Source: AAA164-E04 sp014239995
Lineage (GTDB): Bacteria > Verrucomicrobiota > Verrucomicrobiia > Limisphaerales > AAA164-E04
Assembly (NCBI GenBank): GCA_029247315.1
Contig: JAQWLM010000121.1
Span: forward strand, 1-64,000
Length of the DNA stretch: 64,000 bases
Direction: 5' to 3'
Below the pieces are notes generated by a model. That model did not search any database and had not been told where the DNA came from. It saw nothing but the letters and a program-made list of their open reading frames with translations. This document shows, piece after piece, positions 8,290 through 18,168 of the stretch. Position 1 is the stretch's first letter. Each line of letters begins with the position of its first letter. The position numbers were made by a program, and so were the translations under genes.

Positions 8290-10197
8290 TCATGGATTTC
8301 CTGGGACCATCTGTTCGGCCATGAAATCACTTACTCGGCTCAGGAACTGGAGACGTACTTTTTCCTGCACCAATTGGTGCCCGGTATGCTTCAGCTCCAA
8401 ATATTCGGACTCGATTCCACGTTTCTGGAGTTCCTCATGCAAACGCATGCTCTGCATTTTTGGAATCCGCGGGTTGTTTTCTCCATGCGCCAAAAGGATC
8501 GCCGTGCTGTAGTTTTCCAATCCACTGCACAAGCCAAGCGGGGAACGTGCGGTCCAATATGGGTCTCCCATGGGCTTTTCGCCATTCAGATCAAAGCCAA
8601 GTTGAGTCATTGAAGAGAGAAAAGGCGACAACTCATTCTGGAAGCTTCCCAGGTCGCTGATCCCGTTGAGGCAAACCACACCTCTGAACGGGTTCGAAGC
8701 TTGAAATGCAGCGGAAAGAGCGGCGAAAGCACCGTATCCGGTGGCGAGACAGAATACGTTGGCGGGATCACATTGTTTTTCCTTGAGGGCCCATTGGACA
8801 GCAAGCACAAGGTCCTGATTCCATTGTTCAGCCCAGTAAGGGTGCATGAGTCCAGCATCCCTGCTGGGTGAAGCTGATACGCGCGGGTGGAACAGGGTCA
8901 TGACAGAGAATCCCTGGAGAGAAAAGTATTGCGCCCATTCATCAAGCGCAAAGCCAGGAAAATCAGCAGGTCCATCCATGACACGCACAAGAAGTGGCTT
9001 GGGTTGTAATGGATCAGACAATGCTGGGACAAATTGCAGGCTAATCGGTTGATCACCGGCTCCCTTGATCTCTTGACTTGAGCTTGGACGAAAAGCCTGT
9101 CTTCGAAGTTGAGGACGTTCCATTCCGAGGAGGGTTACCTTCTGATTCAGGGCGGCAGTGTAGAGCTGGTAATAGGTTGGAAGTTGGGCATCTTGGTAGC
9201 CAACGATCCAGTGTTTTCGCTGAAGACTGCGATTGGGAAAAAACAGGTCTCCCTTGTCAAAACGCAGGAAGTTAAGGATCGAATCGTATGCACCATGCAG
9301 CATGTGCCAGGCCCGTTGAGGTCCGTAGTTAGCAATGCCTTCGGGGACGCCCTGGAGAGGATCCAGAAGCACGTCACGAACATTTTGTTTGTCCACTCCC
9401 TGGATTTTCCTTGATTCACCCGTGGCTGTCATCCATTCCCAAAGAACGACCGCCCCCCCTTCTTCGGCGGCCAGATACCAGAGCGTCATACCATCGGGAG
9501 AAAAACCGAGTAACTCGGGAAGTATCTGTTCTTTAGGAAAAGAGCGTTCAAGGGACCAAGCCTCACTACCAGGATCTTTGAGCAAAAGTTCAAGCTCCCC
9601 TTCCCGGGACATGCTGAGAGCTGCCCTGATGTTAAAATCGGCGTCGACCTGCCACTGGATCACATTCCCGGGATTTTTGGTATCAAGTCGTAATGCTCCG
9701 CTCTGAAGATCAATTCGATAAACATCGTGGCGTCTTCTGTCATCCAGGTTCATGGAGACAAGCACCTGGTCCGGTGCCAACGGGCTCAGCCCCACCAGGT
9801 GAGCCTGAATTCCCCGGAAAGGGGTCAGGTCTCTGGTGTTGAAACCCCTGAGATCCACCTGCATCAGGTGCCCATTCTCATCGCCGTTCTGATCCTGAAA
9901 ATACAGCAGATGTTCATTGTCATACTGCCATTGGAAGTCGACAACGCTTTCTGTTTCCCGTGTCAAGGCACGGTTATTTCTTCCTCCGTCACCCCGCAAC
10001 CAGATGTTTATTGCCCCCTCACTGGGAGCAAGGAATGCAATTCGGCTGCCATCAGGAGAGACACGATAGGAGGTACTACGCTTGTCCTGAACGAGTCTTT
10101 TGAGAATTGCCGTATCCGCTCCAATCACCCGGGTGCAAAGGATGGTAAGAAAGATAAAACAGGCATACACCTGCCACTGGAAGAAGTGCTTTTTCAT
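8290..10197 (-). CDS. S9 (prolyl oligopeptidase)-like protein lacking the catalytic serine
   Basis: A protein of about 635 residues with a signal peptide (MKKHFFQWQVYACFIFLTIL), a WD40-like beta-propeller part with repeats such as YRVSPDGSRIAFLAP and LLGFSPDGMTLWYL, and a C-terminal alpha/beta-hydrolase domain. In the family the nucleophile lies in GGSYGGY; here the aligned stretch is ATGYGAF, so glycine (residue 487) replaces serine. The acid residue, normally HGxxDxxVP, appears as HGENNPRIP with Asn in place of Asp (575), while the His (GHQL, 607) remains. It therefore looks catalytically dead, perhaps a binding or regulatory protein. The start at 10197 is preferred because the signal peptide begins there; the frame extends to a TTG at 10221. 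It precedes a sulfatase by 28 bases in an apparent operon. Confidence 0.8.
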   Translation of the reverse strand: MKKHFFQWQVYACFIFLTILCTRVIGADTAILKRLVQDKRSTSYRVSPDGSRIAFLAPSEGAINIWLRGDGGRNNRALTRETESVVDFQWQYDNEHLLYFQDQNGDENGHLMQVDLRGFNTRDLTPFRGIQAHLVGLSPLAPDQVLVSMNLDDRRRHDVYRIDLQSGALRLDTKNPGNVIQWQVDADFNIRAALSMSREGELELLLKDPGSEAWSLERSFPKEQILPELLGFSPDGMTLWYLAAEEGGAVVLWEWMTATGESRKIQGVDKQNVRDVLLDPLQGVPEGIANYGPQRAWHMLHGAYDSILNFLRFDKGDLFFPNRSLQRKHWIVGYQDAQLPTYYQLYTAALNQKVTLLGMERPQLRRQAFRPSSSQEIKGAGDQPISLQFVPALSDPLQPKPLLVRVMDGPADFPGFALDEWAQYFSLQGFSVMTLFHPRVSASPSRDAGLMHPYWAEQWNQDLVLAVQWALKEKQCDPANVFCLATGYGAFAALSAAFQASNPFRGVVCLNGISDLGSFQNELSPFLSSMTQLGFDLNGEKPMGDPYWTARSPLGLCSGLENYSTAILLAHGENNPRIPKMQSMRLHEELQKRGIESEYLELKHTGHQLVQEKVRLQFLSRVSDFMAEQMVPGNP

Positions 10198-10296
10198 TTG
10201 CGAAGGAAAAGGATTATCCAATTATGGATTTAATCCAACCAAGAAATGATGTTCAACAAAACAATCTTTCATGTCATGCGGGTTTTCATTCCCTGC

Positions 10297-10329
10297 AAAA
10301 AAAAATGGCCCGCTCCGAAGAGCGGGCCA
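10297..10329 (-). terminator. Intrinsic terminator of the LamG/PA14 gene
   Basis: A perfect 10-base-pair stem (TGGCCCGCTC/GAGCGGGCCA, 10306-10329) with a four-base loop is followed on the minus strand by nine T residues. It lies 34 bases past the stop codon at 10364. Confidence 0.9.
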
Positions 10330-10363
10330 CGTGATTATTTGAGTCTCAACTCAGAGAAACATC

Positions 10364-13300
10364 TTATTCCGCGATGTAGAACTCAGCGCCCTTGTCAGGT
10401 GCAACCGAGTGAGGGGAACTCGCACCACCAACGGCGGTGTAAGGTCCGGTCACGCTACCAGCGGCTTTCAATGTGCCCGTGTATTCGATGACAACTTTGC
10501 CACCTTGCAGGGAGACATTGGAGATGGCTCCACCGCCACCGCCACCGCCACCGTTATCCACAGGTTCTGTGAAGCCACCACCAATCAACACCTCGATGGC
10601 ATTGATCGGAGCACGCACACTGGTCGGTTGACCTTGCAGAACGAAGCTGCTTCCTTTGACGTTCTTGAAGACAATGAAGTCGCCTTCTGCACCCTCCACA
10701 TAGGTCCCGTCAAACGCGGCGGTGTCAATGTGGTCAAGTGTTTCGCCGCCGAAGCTGATTGGGCCGCCATTTGCGAGCCCTGCAACCTCATCCTCAGTAA
10801 GGACACGTCCCCAGATGCCAACGTCATCAATGTCACCCTGCCAGGTACGATTGCCTGTATCAGGATTATTTCCGATGAAGATGTTTTTACTATTTTCACC
10901 AAGAGATGGTGCATTTGCATTTTCGGTATATATCTCTCCGTCAACGTAGAGTCTGGTTCCGAACTCTGCTGCGGAGGCGTCAGAAATAGCAACCATGTGA
11001 TGCCATTCGCCTTGAGAGACGTCGGGACCCGCAGGGCCTTCACCTGTTCCGCCTGCATGCGCAAAGCCGGCTTCGCCACCGCGACGATGGACGCGCCAGC
11101 GATTGCCTTCACCCTTGGCAACCAAGGCCTGCCAGCCCTTGTCAAATCCACCGATCTTGAACCAAGCGGAGACAGACATGCTGCCACCCTCAAAGGACAG
11201 GTCAGCATTGTCACCGCCGGTAATCTCGACAAACTGGTCGATACCATTCAGGGCAAGTGCCTTACCGAATCCATCACTAGGTCCGTCAGTGAATCCAATG
11301 GGCTCACCTTCTTCACTGCGCTCTTCACCGTGATACAGGCCAAGGGCATCATCGAAGTTTTGCTCATCAAAGTTCCAGAGAGCTGTCAAGCCATCGGAGA
11401 TACCAGGCTTGACGGTGTATGCACCACCACGCCCATTCACACCACCCTTGGTGTAGACAATCACGTCATAGGAGGCATCGCTCGGGAGGCCACTGACAGT
11501 CACCGAGTTAGGATCATCGGCGTTGGTATCCAGATACCCTGTCATCAGAGCAAGATCATTGCCTTCCGCGTTGTTGTTCTCCTCACCACGACCCTGACTG
11601 GACCATGTGTTTTGAGAACTCCAGGTCACAGAGATTTCGGTGTGTGATCGCACTCCATCCACGTCTGCCGAGAGGAAATTCTCGGTACCATTCAAGGTTT
11701 CAACGTTATTCCAGACAGAAGTTCCAAGCACACCAGCCGCGCCAGTGACAACGGAACCGGCCCCGTTGGGCTCATCAGAGGCGAAGTTGATGCCAATGAC
11801 GTTTCCAGCTACCAGTGGTGTTGGAGGCACATACTCACCCACAGTAAGGGTGGCTGTCTCGGAAGTTACGGACAGACCCAGAGTGCTGATTTCAACGCTG
11901 TAATCACCTGCGTCTGCATCGGTGATGTCCTTGAGAACCAGTGTACTACGAGTTGCTCCAGCAACGGGAGCGCCATCCTTGGACCACTGGTACAGAACCG
12001 CATCCGTGTAAGGTGATCCTGCATCAGCAACGACCTCAAGGGTCAGCTTGGCACCCGAAGGTGCTGTACCGCTCTGGGGCTGAGTGGTGATATTGACATA
12101 GGCTCCGGTCGGATCGCCCATGCCACCACTGATCACGGAACCCGTAATGGGATCGAGATCCGCTGCAGCCGTGTCGTCACCTTCTTTGCGCCAGGCAACC
12201 TGGAACCAGTCACCACCGCCGCCTTCTTTCACCAGCATGGCAAAACCATAACCTTTACCGGCCGTCAGGGAAATAGGATCCAATGTGGTCTCATCGCCCG
12301 TTCCTGGCTCCTGAAACGCTCCGCAGCATCCAAGTTCAAATGCAACCGGAAAGTCCTGGGTAGGATCTGGAGCGTCTGCGCCACTTTCATTGAGGAAGAA
12401 TTCGGAACCGTCATCACTACGAACAAAGAAGTGATAATCACCGGATTCCTGAGGTGTCAAGACACCCGTGACCATGGCACCGTAGTTGTCACCGATACCG
12501 CCTGGAAAGTCGAGACCGTTGATGTAAACCGTTCGGCTTGGATTGTCAGGGAAGTTAGGGTCATCGAAAACCATGTTTTCCACAGCCGTTCCACCGTTGT
12601 CATCATAGACAAGCAACTTGAGGAACTTCTCCACTTCAACCTCACCAATGGTTTTGGCCGTCACAGCGTTGGATGCTGACGTGGACAAATCACCATTGAG
12701 ATTCATCGTGTAAATCTTGTAGGTATAGCTGCTATTGGCACTGACAGCCAAGTCGGTATAGTCCGTTGTGGTGGACTGCCCGGCAAGCAAAGCGCCATCT
12801 TTTTCGATCTTGTAGGCAACCTTGTCCCCGGTGGGAGCAGCTGTCCAAGACAACTTGACGAATCCGGCGCCTGCCTGAACCACTTCAAGACCGCTTGGGG
12901 CTGGAGCCACGCCACCCGCTGTTGCAGTGGTGGTCGAAAGCTTCAGGTTGTCAAAATGGGTGTGCTCATTGGCACCACCCGTGCGCCCAGCGAGAACCAA
13001 GCGACTCTTGGTCGGGAAGTAATCGGTCTGGAACGCATCGATGATTGTGTTTCCTTTGAATGCCACCGTGAGCTGCGCATCATCGTTGACTTCCACGGAA
13101 AATGGTTGCCAGCAAAGTTCAGCCCATGATTCAGGAGCGCGTGGTTCGCCACCGTCATCCCAGTATGCCTGGTTGCGGGGTCCTGTCTGCAGGCTCGTGG
13201 CATCATCGCAATCGCCATGACGGGTCTCAAGGGCCACACGCTCAACACTGACGTTGTCCACGCGAACGATGATACCTTCAATGTCACCGCCGTCAGGAAG

Positions 13301-13810
13301 TGTATTACCCTGCCAGGTATCAAAACTGATGGCCACACCGGTGGTGGTTCCACCTTCAGCAATACCGCCAGCGAAGTTACCCTGCCCACCGATGGTGCCA
13401 TTGGTGTTCAGATCTTCAATCACAGGATCGGTGCCGTTGTCGCGTGCTAGACTGACACTGAAGCCATCCGCAGCACGTGGTCCGGTACTGTTACCAATAC
13501 GAACATCACCTTCCAGCTTGAAGCCCGAGACGATCTTGTCGTCAGCATCAATGCTGGGGAAGGCAACAAAGCCAGTTTGGCCTCCCTCAGGATAGGTTAC
13601 AGCGAGAAATCCGCCAGGGTTACCCCCAGATTCCACCCAAATTTCGTCATTGTTACCTGACAAAATGATACCGTCATCGGCAGGATCGCTAGAAAAGTCC
13701 CAAGAGACCTCTCCAGCATGAGAATACGCACCAAAGCCGACAAGGCCGGCAGTGAGGAGCGCATATCCTGCAATCTTACTTTTGAATTGCATGTCGTATG
13801 TTTTCTTCAT
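10364..13810 (-). CDS. Secreted multidomain LamG/PA14/FN3/Ig protein
   Basis: A 1148-residue exported protein. The signal peptide ends near YSHA (residue 32). The order of domains appears to be: a jelly-roll lectin-like region (about 35-290), a fibronectin type III module (about 298-385), a PA14-like domain (about 390-545) with DYHFFVRSDDGSEFFLN, an Ig-like module (about 570-660) with YQWSKDGAPVAGAT, a region starting GINFASD (670-803) resembling those in other Verrucomicrobia surface proteins, and a LamG/concanavalin-like domain (about 808-1010) with EWHHMVAISD and RLYVDGE. A poly-glycine linker near residue 1090 leads to a short beta-rich tail. LamG and PA14 modules commonly bind carbohydrate; no hydrolase active site was found. 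The ATG at 13810 is used, with an in-frame Met at codon 7. It has its own terminator and is probably monocistronic. Confidence 0.85.
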   Translation of the reverse strand: MKKTYDMQFKSKIAGYALLTAGLVGFGAYSHAGEVSWDFSSDPADDGIILSGNNDEIWVESGGNPGGFLAVTYPEGGQTGFVAFPSIDADDKIVSGFKLEGDVRIGNSTGPRAADGFSVSLARDNGTDPVIEDLNTNGTIGGQGNFAGGIAEGGTTTGVAISFDTWQGNTLPDGGDIEGIIVRVDNVSVERVALETRHGDCDDATSLQTGPRNQAYWDDGGEPRAPESWAELCWQPFSVEVNDDAQLTVAFKGNTIIDAFQTDYFPTKSRLVLAGRTGGANEHTHFDNLKLSTTTATAGGVAPAPSGLEVVQAGAGFVKLSWTAAPTGDKVAYKIEKDGALLAGQSTTTDYTDLAVSANSSYTYKIYTMNLNGDLSTSASNAVTAKTIGEVEVEKFLKLLVYDDNGGTAVENMVFDDPNFPDNPSRTVYINGLDFPGGIGDNYGAMVTGVLTPQESGDYHFFVRSDDGSEFFLNESGADAPDPTQDFPVAFELGCCGAFQEPGTGDETTLDPISLTAGKGYGFAMLVKEGGGGDWFQVAWRKEGDDTAAADLDPITGSVISGGMGDPTGAYVNITTQPQSGTAPSGAKLTLEVVADAGSPYTDAVLYQWSKDGAPVAGATRSTLVLKDITDADAGDYSVEISTLGLSVTSETATLTVGEYVPPTPLVAGNVIGINFASDEPNGAGSVVTGAAGVLGTSVWNNVETLNGTENFLSADVDGVRSHTEISVTWSSQNTWSSQGRGEENNNAEGNDLALMTGYLDTNADDPNSVTVSGLPSDASYDVIVYTKGGVNGRGGAYTVKPGISDGLTALWNFDEQNFDDALGLYHGEERSEEGEPIGFTDGPSDGFGKALALNGIDQFVEITGGDNADLSFEGGSMSVSAWFKIGGFDKGWQALVAKGEGNRWRVHRRGGEAGFAHAGGTGEGPAGPDVSQGEWHHMVAISDASAAEFGTRLYVDGEIYTENANAPSLGENSKNIFIGNNPDTGNRTWQGDIDDVGIWGRVLTEDEVAGLANGGPISFGGETLDHIDTAAFDGTYVEGAEGDFIVFKNVKGSSFVLQGQPTSVRAPINAIEVLIGGGFTEPVDNGGGGGGGGAISNVSLQGGKVVIEYTGTLKAAGSVTGPYTAVGGASSPHSVAPDKGAEFYIAE

Positions 13811-14015
13811 GATTGCATCTGTTGCGATTTATTACAGCTCAATGGTTTTGGCACAACTTCATACTTTCCCAGGCACTTCGAACGTCTCAAGAAACAGTCC
13901 GCAGTAATTCTTGAAAAACCATTTAATGGCCCAATATCCAATAGAGATGGGTCATTTGATAAGCACCTTTGCAATTTTTAGCAAGGAAATAATAATCCGC
14001 TGCATTCCTGCAATG

Positions 14016-16187
14016 CTACTCGAGAAATGTTGCCACCTTGGAGATGGCTTGCTTGGCCTCGGCATGGTTCGGATCCAGACGCAGCACCTCCTCGAGGTGG
14101 TGCTGGATTCGAGGCCAATCCTTCGAAGGCAGCAGAAAACGGGCAAGATTGAGATGAATGGGCAAGTGGTTCAGGGATACCGAAAGGGCTTTCTCGAGAA
14201 CTCCGATGGCCTCTTCTGCCTTTCCAGTGAAATGGAGTGCGATGGCCAGATTCGCGTGGGCGGTCATGGATTTGGGATCCAATGCCAAGGCCTCTCGAAA
14301 AGCATTGATGGATGGTTCGTATTTCTGCTGTCGGCCAAGGCAAAGCCCTAACTCGACATGAAGGGCCGGAAAAAACGGCCTTTGATCAATGGCCGCACTC
14401 AGATAGGTCTCTCCTTCTGCGGTCCTCCCCGGTGCATTGGAAAGGAGGATGCCCAGTTCGTACCTTGCCAGGAAATGATGCGGCATCTGATCCAGAATTT
14501 CCTTCCACTGGGTTTCCGCGGTAGCATGGTCGCCATAAGCCTTCAGGAACTTGGCATACTGGTCCTTGAGCATCCAGTTATCTGCATCCTGGGTAATCGC
14601 ATCTCGGTACATCTGCTGCAAGCCTTGCAGCGCATCGACATCCGCGGGAACTTTCAGCAGGCCAATCTCCTCCTGCATGGCTGCATTCATCTGTTCCCTG
14701 TTGGATTGCTTCGAGAAGGGATACTGATTCAGTCTTGAGAACATGGTCAAGGCCATGCGACGCTGCCCCCATCGAGTGAGGCCAAGACGGGATGCACAGG
14801 CTTCTGCGTCAAGCCAAGCATCCCCTTGTTCTCCGTTCCGTGTGCGACCCTGAACACCAAGAACATGGGCGATGTTATCCGCATAAAGCCTTGCTAATAG
14901 GTAAGTTGAAGAAAACCTTAAGTGAACATGATCCCAAAAGAAATTATTTCCAGGGATCCCGTTTTTTGACTGACGCTCAAAGGCCTTGATGGCGTCCACA
15001 AAGTAAATACCCTCCTTTTCGCGCCCGTGAACGGTGGCGTAGATCTTCTGGTTGATGCCTTGGTCCGCTCTGAACCGAAGCAAATCCAACTCACGGGCCA
15101 TGGTCAAATGTGTTTTTGCCTCTGCTGCCTGCCCCAGCAAGCTCATCGCGGAACCGAGATTGAACTGAAGATCCGCATGAGCTCCCCCTATCTCTTCAGC
15201 CCGTTGCAGGCTGGTGTAGGCTTCGCTGGTCAAACCGGCCCGGAGCAGATCACGGCCTTCACGGTATGCCAGTTCCCATGCCTTCTCCTGGTCGGAGGAT
15301 AAAGTTGCGTCCAAGCTCGAGGCAAAGGGAGCCGAGTCCCTTATATTCGAAGGGAGGTTACTGACAAACACCGGAACCCCATGGTTACTGGCCAGGCGGA
15401 CCATCTCGCCAAGCTGCTCGCCAAAATGGTCGTAAACCCCCTGAAGCCGTGGGTCGCCCATGGCCACATGGTGCCCCTTGAACATACTCAAGCCTTCCCA
15501 AGCATTGCTCCCAGCCCCCGTGAAATTTGAAACATAAAACGCATCCATCCATTGCCCCATGCGCATTTTCTTGACGCCCAGTCCCAGTTTCCGAATGAGG
15601 CTGTTCGGGGAGGTCCCACCCAGCGCGGTTCCTGGTCCAAAAGGCCCGGTGACCTCATTGTTTCCCATGTAGACGACCAGAAAATCTGGTTTTTTTTCCA
15701 AGCATTCTTTCGCGATGGGCAGAATGAGGTGGGAGTTGATCGCAGTCAGGGACAGGTTGAAGACCTCAAAATCAAGGTGGGAAAATCGCTGCCTCAACAG
15801 AACCCTCAGGGTTTGGCTCAGACCAAACGCAGGTTCAGGGTCGCCCATGGCAGCGGATTCACCCAAGACAAAGATACGGACAGTATCCTCAGCTTTATCA
15901 TCTGGAATCAGGAGAGGCCTTGGCGAACGGGCTGCCCGCTTTGGCATGAATCGGTAAAGAAAACCTGGGTTTTCAATCCAGGCCACTCTGCCATTTACAG
16001 TGGATCGCATCAGAAAATGAGGATCATAGCCGTAGCCAAGGATCCGAAGCATGCCTTCCACCGCTCCGAAAAAAACCAGCACGGCGAGCAGCATGGAAGC
16101 CAACCTGAACAACCATATCTTGGCACGACCCGGCCGATGCACCGAAATATGAGCGGAGGAAGAGCTATTCTTGGATGGCTTTGGCAT
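14016..16187 (-). CDS. Membrane-anchored SGNH/GDSL hydrolase with TPR repeats
   Basis: A protein of about 723 residues from the preferred ATG at 16187 (MPKPSKNSSSSAH); the frame runs back to a TTG at 16253. A single membrane segment (about residues 25-48) is followed by an SGNH hydrolase domain: block I RIFVLGESAAMGD with Ser111, block III VVYMGNNEV, and block V WDHVHL supplying Asp and His. All catalytic residues are present. TPR motifs lie between blocks III and V, and four or five more fill the C-terminal 200 residues, ending with a helical repeat like RIQHHLEEVLRLDPNHAEA. SGNH enzymes remove or transfer acetyl groups on sugars; here acetyl esterase activity on an envelope or extracellular polysaccharide is inferred. 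It follows a TPR-LysM lipoprotein and a membrane protein on the same strand. Confidence 0.8.
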   Translation of the reverse strand: MPKPSKNSSSSAHISVHRPGRAKIWLFRLASMLLAVLVFFGAVEGMLRILGYGYDPHFLMRSTVNGRVAWIENPGFLYRFMPKRAARSPRPLLIPDDKAEDTVRIFVLGESAAMGDPEPAFGLSQTLRVLLRQRFSHLDFEVFNLSLTAINSHLILPIAKECLEKKPDFLVVYMGNNEVTGPFGPGTALGGTSPNSLIRKLGLGVKKMRMGQWMDAFYVSNFTGAGSNAWEGLSMFKGHHVAMGDPRLQGVYDHFGEQLGEMVRLASNHGVPVFVSNLPSNIRDSAPFASSLDATLSSDQEKAWELAYREGRDLLRAGLTSEAYTSLQRAEEIGGAHADLQFNLGSAMSLLGQAAEAKTHLTMARELDLLRFRADQGINQKIYATVHGREKEGIYFVDAIKAFERQSKNGIPGNNFFWDHVHLRFSSTYLLARLYADNIAHVLGVQGRTRNGEQGDAWLDAEACASRLGLTRWGQRRMALTMFSRLNQYPFSKQSNREQMNAAMQEEIGLLKVPADVDALQGLQQMYRDAITQDADNWMLKDQYAKFLKAYGDHATAETQWKEILDQMPHHFLARYELGILLSNAPGRTAEGETYLSAAIDQRPFFPALHVELGLCLGRQQKYEPSINAFREALALDPKSMTAHANLAIALHFTGKAEEAIGVLEKALSVSLNHLPIHLNLARFLLPSKDWPRIQHHLEEVLRLDPNHAEAKQAISKVATFLE

Positions 16188-16390
16188 GCTGACACGCCCC
16201 GGAAGGCGGAATGGAGAAAAGCTAAAACACGTATCAAGACAAATAAAGTCCAAAAAGTGTGAAAATCACACGTGTGGAACAAACTCGATCAGGATATGGA
16301 AGATCTCCCAAGGGAAAGGGAAATCATCAGAAAAACGATGCTGATTCGGCCAATCCAGGTATGTCCAAGCTCGTCATTTCAGCCTAGCGT

Positions 16391-17239
16391 TTACAAGCCC
16401 AAGACAGCGTCATTCTTTAACTCAACACCTTGAGGCAAGGTTACATGCAGAATTTCACCTGCTCGATTTACGGTAAGCGAGAGGTCTTTCATGAGCGCTC
16501 CTTGTGCCTCCACCCGGTAGACGCGCATGCGGGAGTGGGCAATGGAAATCCAATTTGAAAAGGCCTTCCAGTCCTCTCCAGTATCACTGGAAAGCTGGAC
16601 CTGCTTTTGAAGCGAACTCCATTGGGAAAGGAAGGGGGCAAGCAAGGCTCCCATGAGGGGATTAAGAGCAGACCATTGGGTAATCAAGCTACCAGGATCC
16701 TTCAACTGCGAGAGCGTTAGGTTCATATCAACCTCATTACCAGATTCTTCCAACTTAAAACGAACTTCCTCTTCCTCTCGCTTGGTCTGGATGTGGAACC
16801 ATTGATCCCCCCAACCGATTTTTCCATCGAACTCAGTCCATTCCCGATCACCCGAGAGATCAAGGTCCAGCATAAAACGAATACGTCTGGGCTGATCCTT
16901 CCAGTCGAGATGACCATCCAGGTGCAGCGAAAAGGCCTTGATCTCCCTTATGAGACCCGACATTTCAGCCGCTTCAAGATCCACTTCACTGCCGGGACTC
17001 ACCTCCTCCGGGGTATCATTGACGCCCAGCTGCGTCACCACCCACCTGCAATTACCCACGCGCTGGTTCTGGTAAAGGATCTCCAACTCAGATGGATCGG
17101 GTGTTTCGAGGATCCTGGAAAGGACCGTTTCAACGGGAAGGGGGTTACCCGAGACACCAGTCCCATACTCGGATCTCCAAAGCAGCAGATTCATCCCCAG
17201 CCAAAAGACACCGGCGAGAATGAACCATGGAGATTTCAT
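16391..17239 (-). CDS. Unrecognised protein with N-terminal membrane anchor
   Basis: A 282-residue protein not recognised as any family. It begins with one hydrophobic segment (WFILAGVFWLGMNLLLW) that would be an uncleaved anchor or signal peptide, followed by a soluble domain rich in alternating polar and hydrophobic strands (FSLHLDGHLDW, IRFMLDLDLSG, MRVYRVEAQGALM), suggesting a beta-sheet outer face. Its ATG overlaps the TGA of the TPR-LysM lipoprotein gene by four bases (ATGA), so the two are translationally coupled and likely work together in the envelope. Genes placed after TPR lipoproteins in this way often encode assembly partners, but that is inference. Confidence 0.75.
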   Translation of the reverse strand: MKSPWFILAGVFWLGMNLLLWRSEYGTGVSGNPLPVETVLSRILETPDPSELEILYQNQRVGNCRWVVTQLGVNDTPEEVSPGSEVDLEAAEMSGLIREIKAFSLHLDGHLDWKDQPRRIRFMLDLDLSGDREWTEFDGKIGWGDQWFHIQTKREEEEVRFKLEESGNEVDMNLTLSQLKDPGSLITQWSALNPLMGALLAPFLSQWSSLQKQVQLSSDTGEDWKAFSNWISIAHSRMRVYRVEAQGALMKDLSLTVNRAGEILHVTLPQGVELKNDAVLGL

Positions 17240-18069
17240 CTGGAAGCGGTGGCAGTCGGGTAGGGCACGTTGATGACCTGCCCAATGGATAGTTTTCTGG
17301 AGTTGACACCCGGGTTGGCCGCTTCAATGACCTTCAGACCCACACCGTAGTGCCGCGACAGCGCATAAAAATTATCATTGGAACGGACCACGTGCTTACG
17401 TACCCTGCGACTCGATGGGGATGCTGTTTCGTTGACAAGGCGGCCTGCATTACGGTGCGACCCTGCGGATGCCTCCAAGCGGCCGCCAGAAGGTTCAGGT
17501 GAGGCTGAAGGCGGATCTGGCTGAGAGGAATCATCAACAGGTATACGAGATTTAATCAATGCATCCCTCTGTACAGAAAGAACTTCACGCATTTGAGAAA
17601 GCTGCCCCTCCAGGGTTTTCACCTTACTTGTAAGGCTATCCTTGAGTTGAACCAGTTTTTTCATTCTGGTCTCTGTATTCTGGTTGAGTGGGCCTAGATT
17701 GGCCGAGGAGGCAAAGTCCATTTCACATCGCTTGACATGGTCCCTGATCTGGCCAGCCATCATGTGGTCAGGTCGTAAATCGAGCATTTTTTTGAAATGA
17801 TAGATCGCTGAAACGTAGTTTTGAAGATGCTCGTAATAAATCAGGCCAAGCTCCAGATGAGCAGCGGCGTTCTTGGGATTCACTTCCAAGGCACGCTCAA
17901 AACCATCGACGGCCTCCTGAAAGTCACCCGCAAACAATTTTTCCTTGGCATCCAGATAATAAGCCTCCCGCTCCTCATCCAAACGAGCACCAGACATGGG
18001 CTTACACCCCGTGCACGCCGCCGAGATGGCGAGCACGCACGCAACTAACCAGCAGCAGGGGCGTTTCAT
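17236..18069 (-). CDS. TPR and LysM lipoprotein
   Basis: A 277-residue probable lipoprotein. The N-terminus MKRPCCWLVACVLAISAAC is a signal peptide with lipobox-like SAAC (Cys19) or a second choice at Cys22. Residues about 35-110 form two or three TPR units (GDFQEAVDGFERALEVNPKN), residues about 125-165 a coiled coil (KLVQLKDSLTSKVKTLEGQL), then a proline/serine-rich linker, and residues about 225-272 a LysM domain (HVVRSNDNFYALSRHYGV ending IGQVINVPY). LysM domains bind peptidoglycan, so the protein would link a protein-protein scaffold to the cell wall in the periplasm. It is the first gene of a probable three-gene minus-strand group including the coupled membrane protein and the SGNH-TPR hydrolase. 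Confidence 0.85.
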   Translation of the reverse strand: MKRPCCWLVACVLAISAACTGCKPMSGARLDEEREAYYLDAKEKLFAGDFQEAVDGFERALEVNPKNAAAHLELGLIYYEHLQNYVSAIYHFKKMLDLRPDHMMAGQIRDHVKRCEMDFASSANLGPLNQNTETRMKKLVQLKDSLTSKVKTLEGQLSQMREVLSVQRDALIKSRIPVDDSSQPDPPSASPEPSGGRLEASAGSHRNAGRLVNETASPSSRRVRKHVVRSNDNFYALSRHYGVGLKVIEAANPGVNSRKLSIGQVINVPYPTATASR

Positions 18070-18168
18070 CCTTTTAGTTTACTCAGATTCGCAAGGAACG
18101 CAAACCCCGCGCAGGACAATTCAGCCTGAAATGAAGCCACAACCCTGATTTCATGAGGCTGGAAGCCG

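Noticed and set aside
10409..11647. 412-codon plus-strand open frame
   Set aside because: It lies wholly antisense to the LamG/PA14 gene, is compositionally unlike a protein and is explained by the codon bias of the real gene.
15552..16262. 236-codon plus-strand frame
   Set aside because: Antisense to the SGNH-TPR gene; no recognisable domain.
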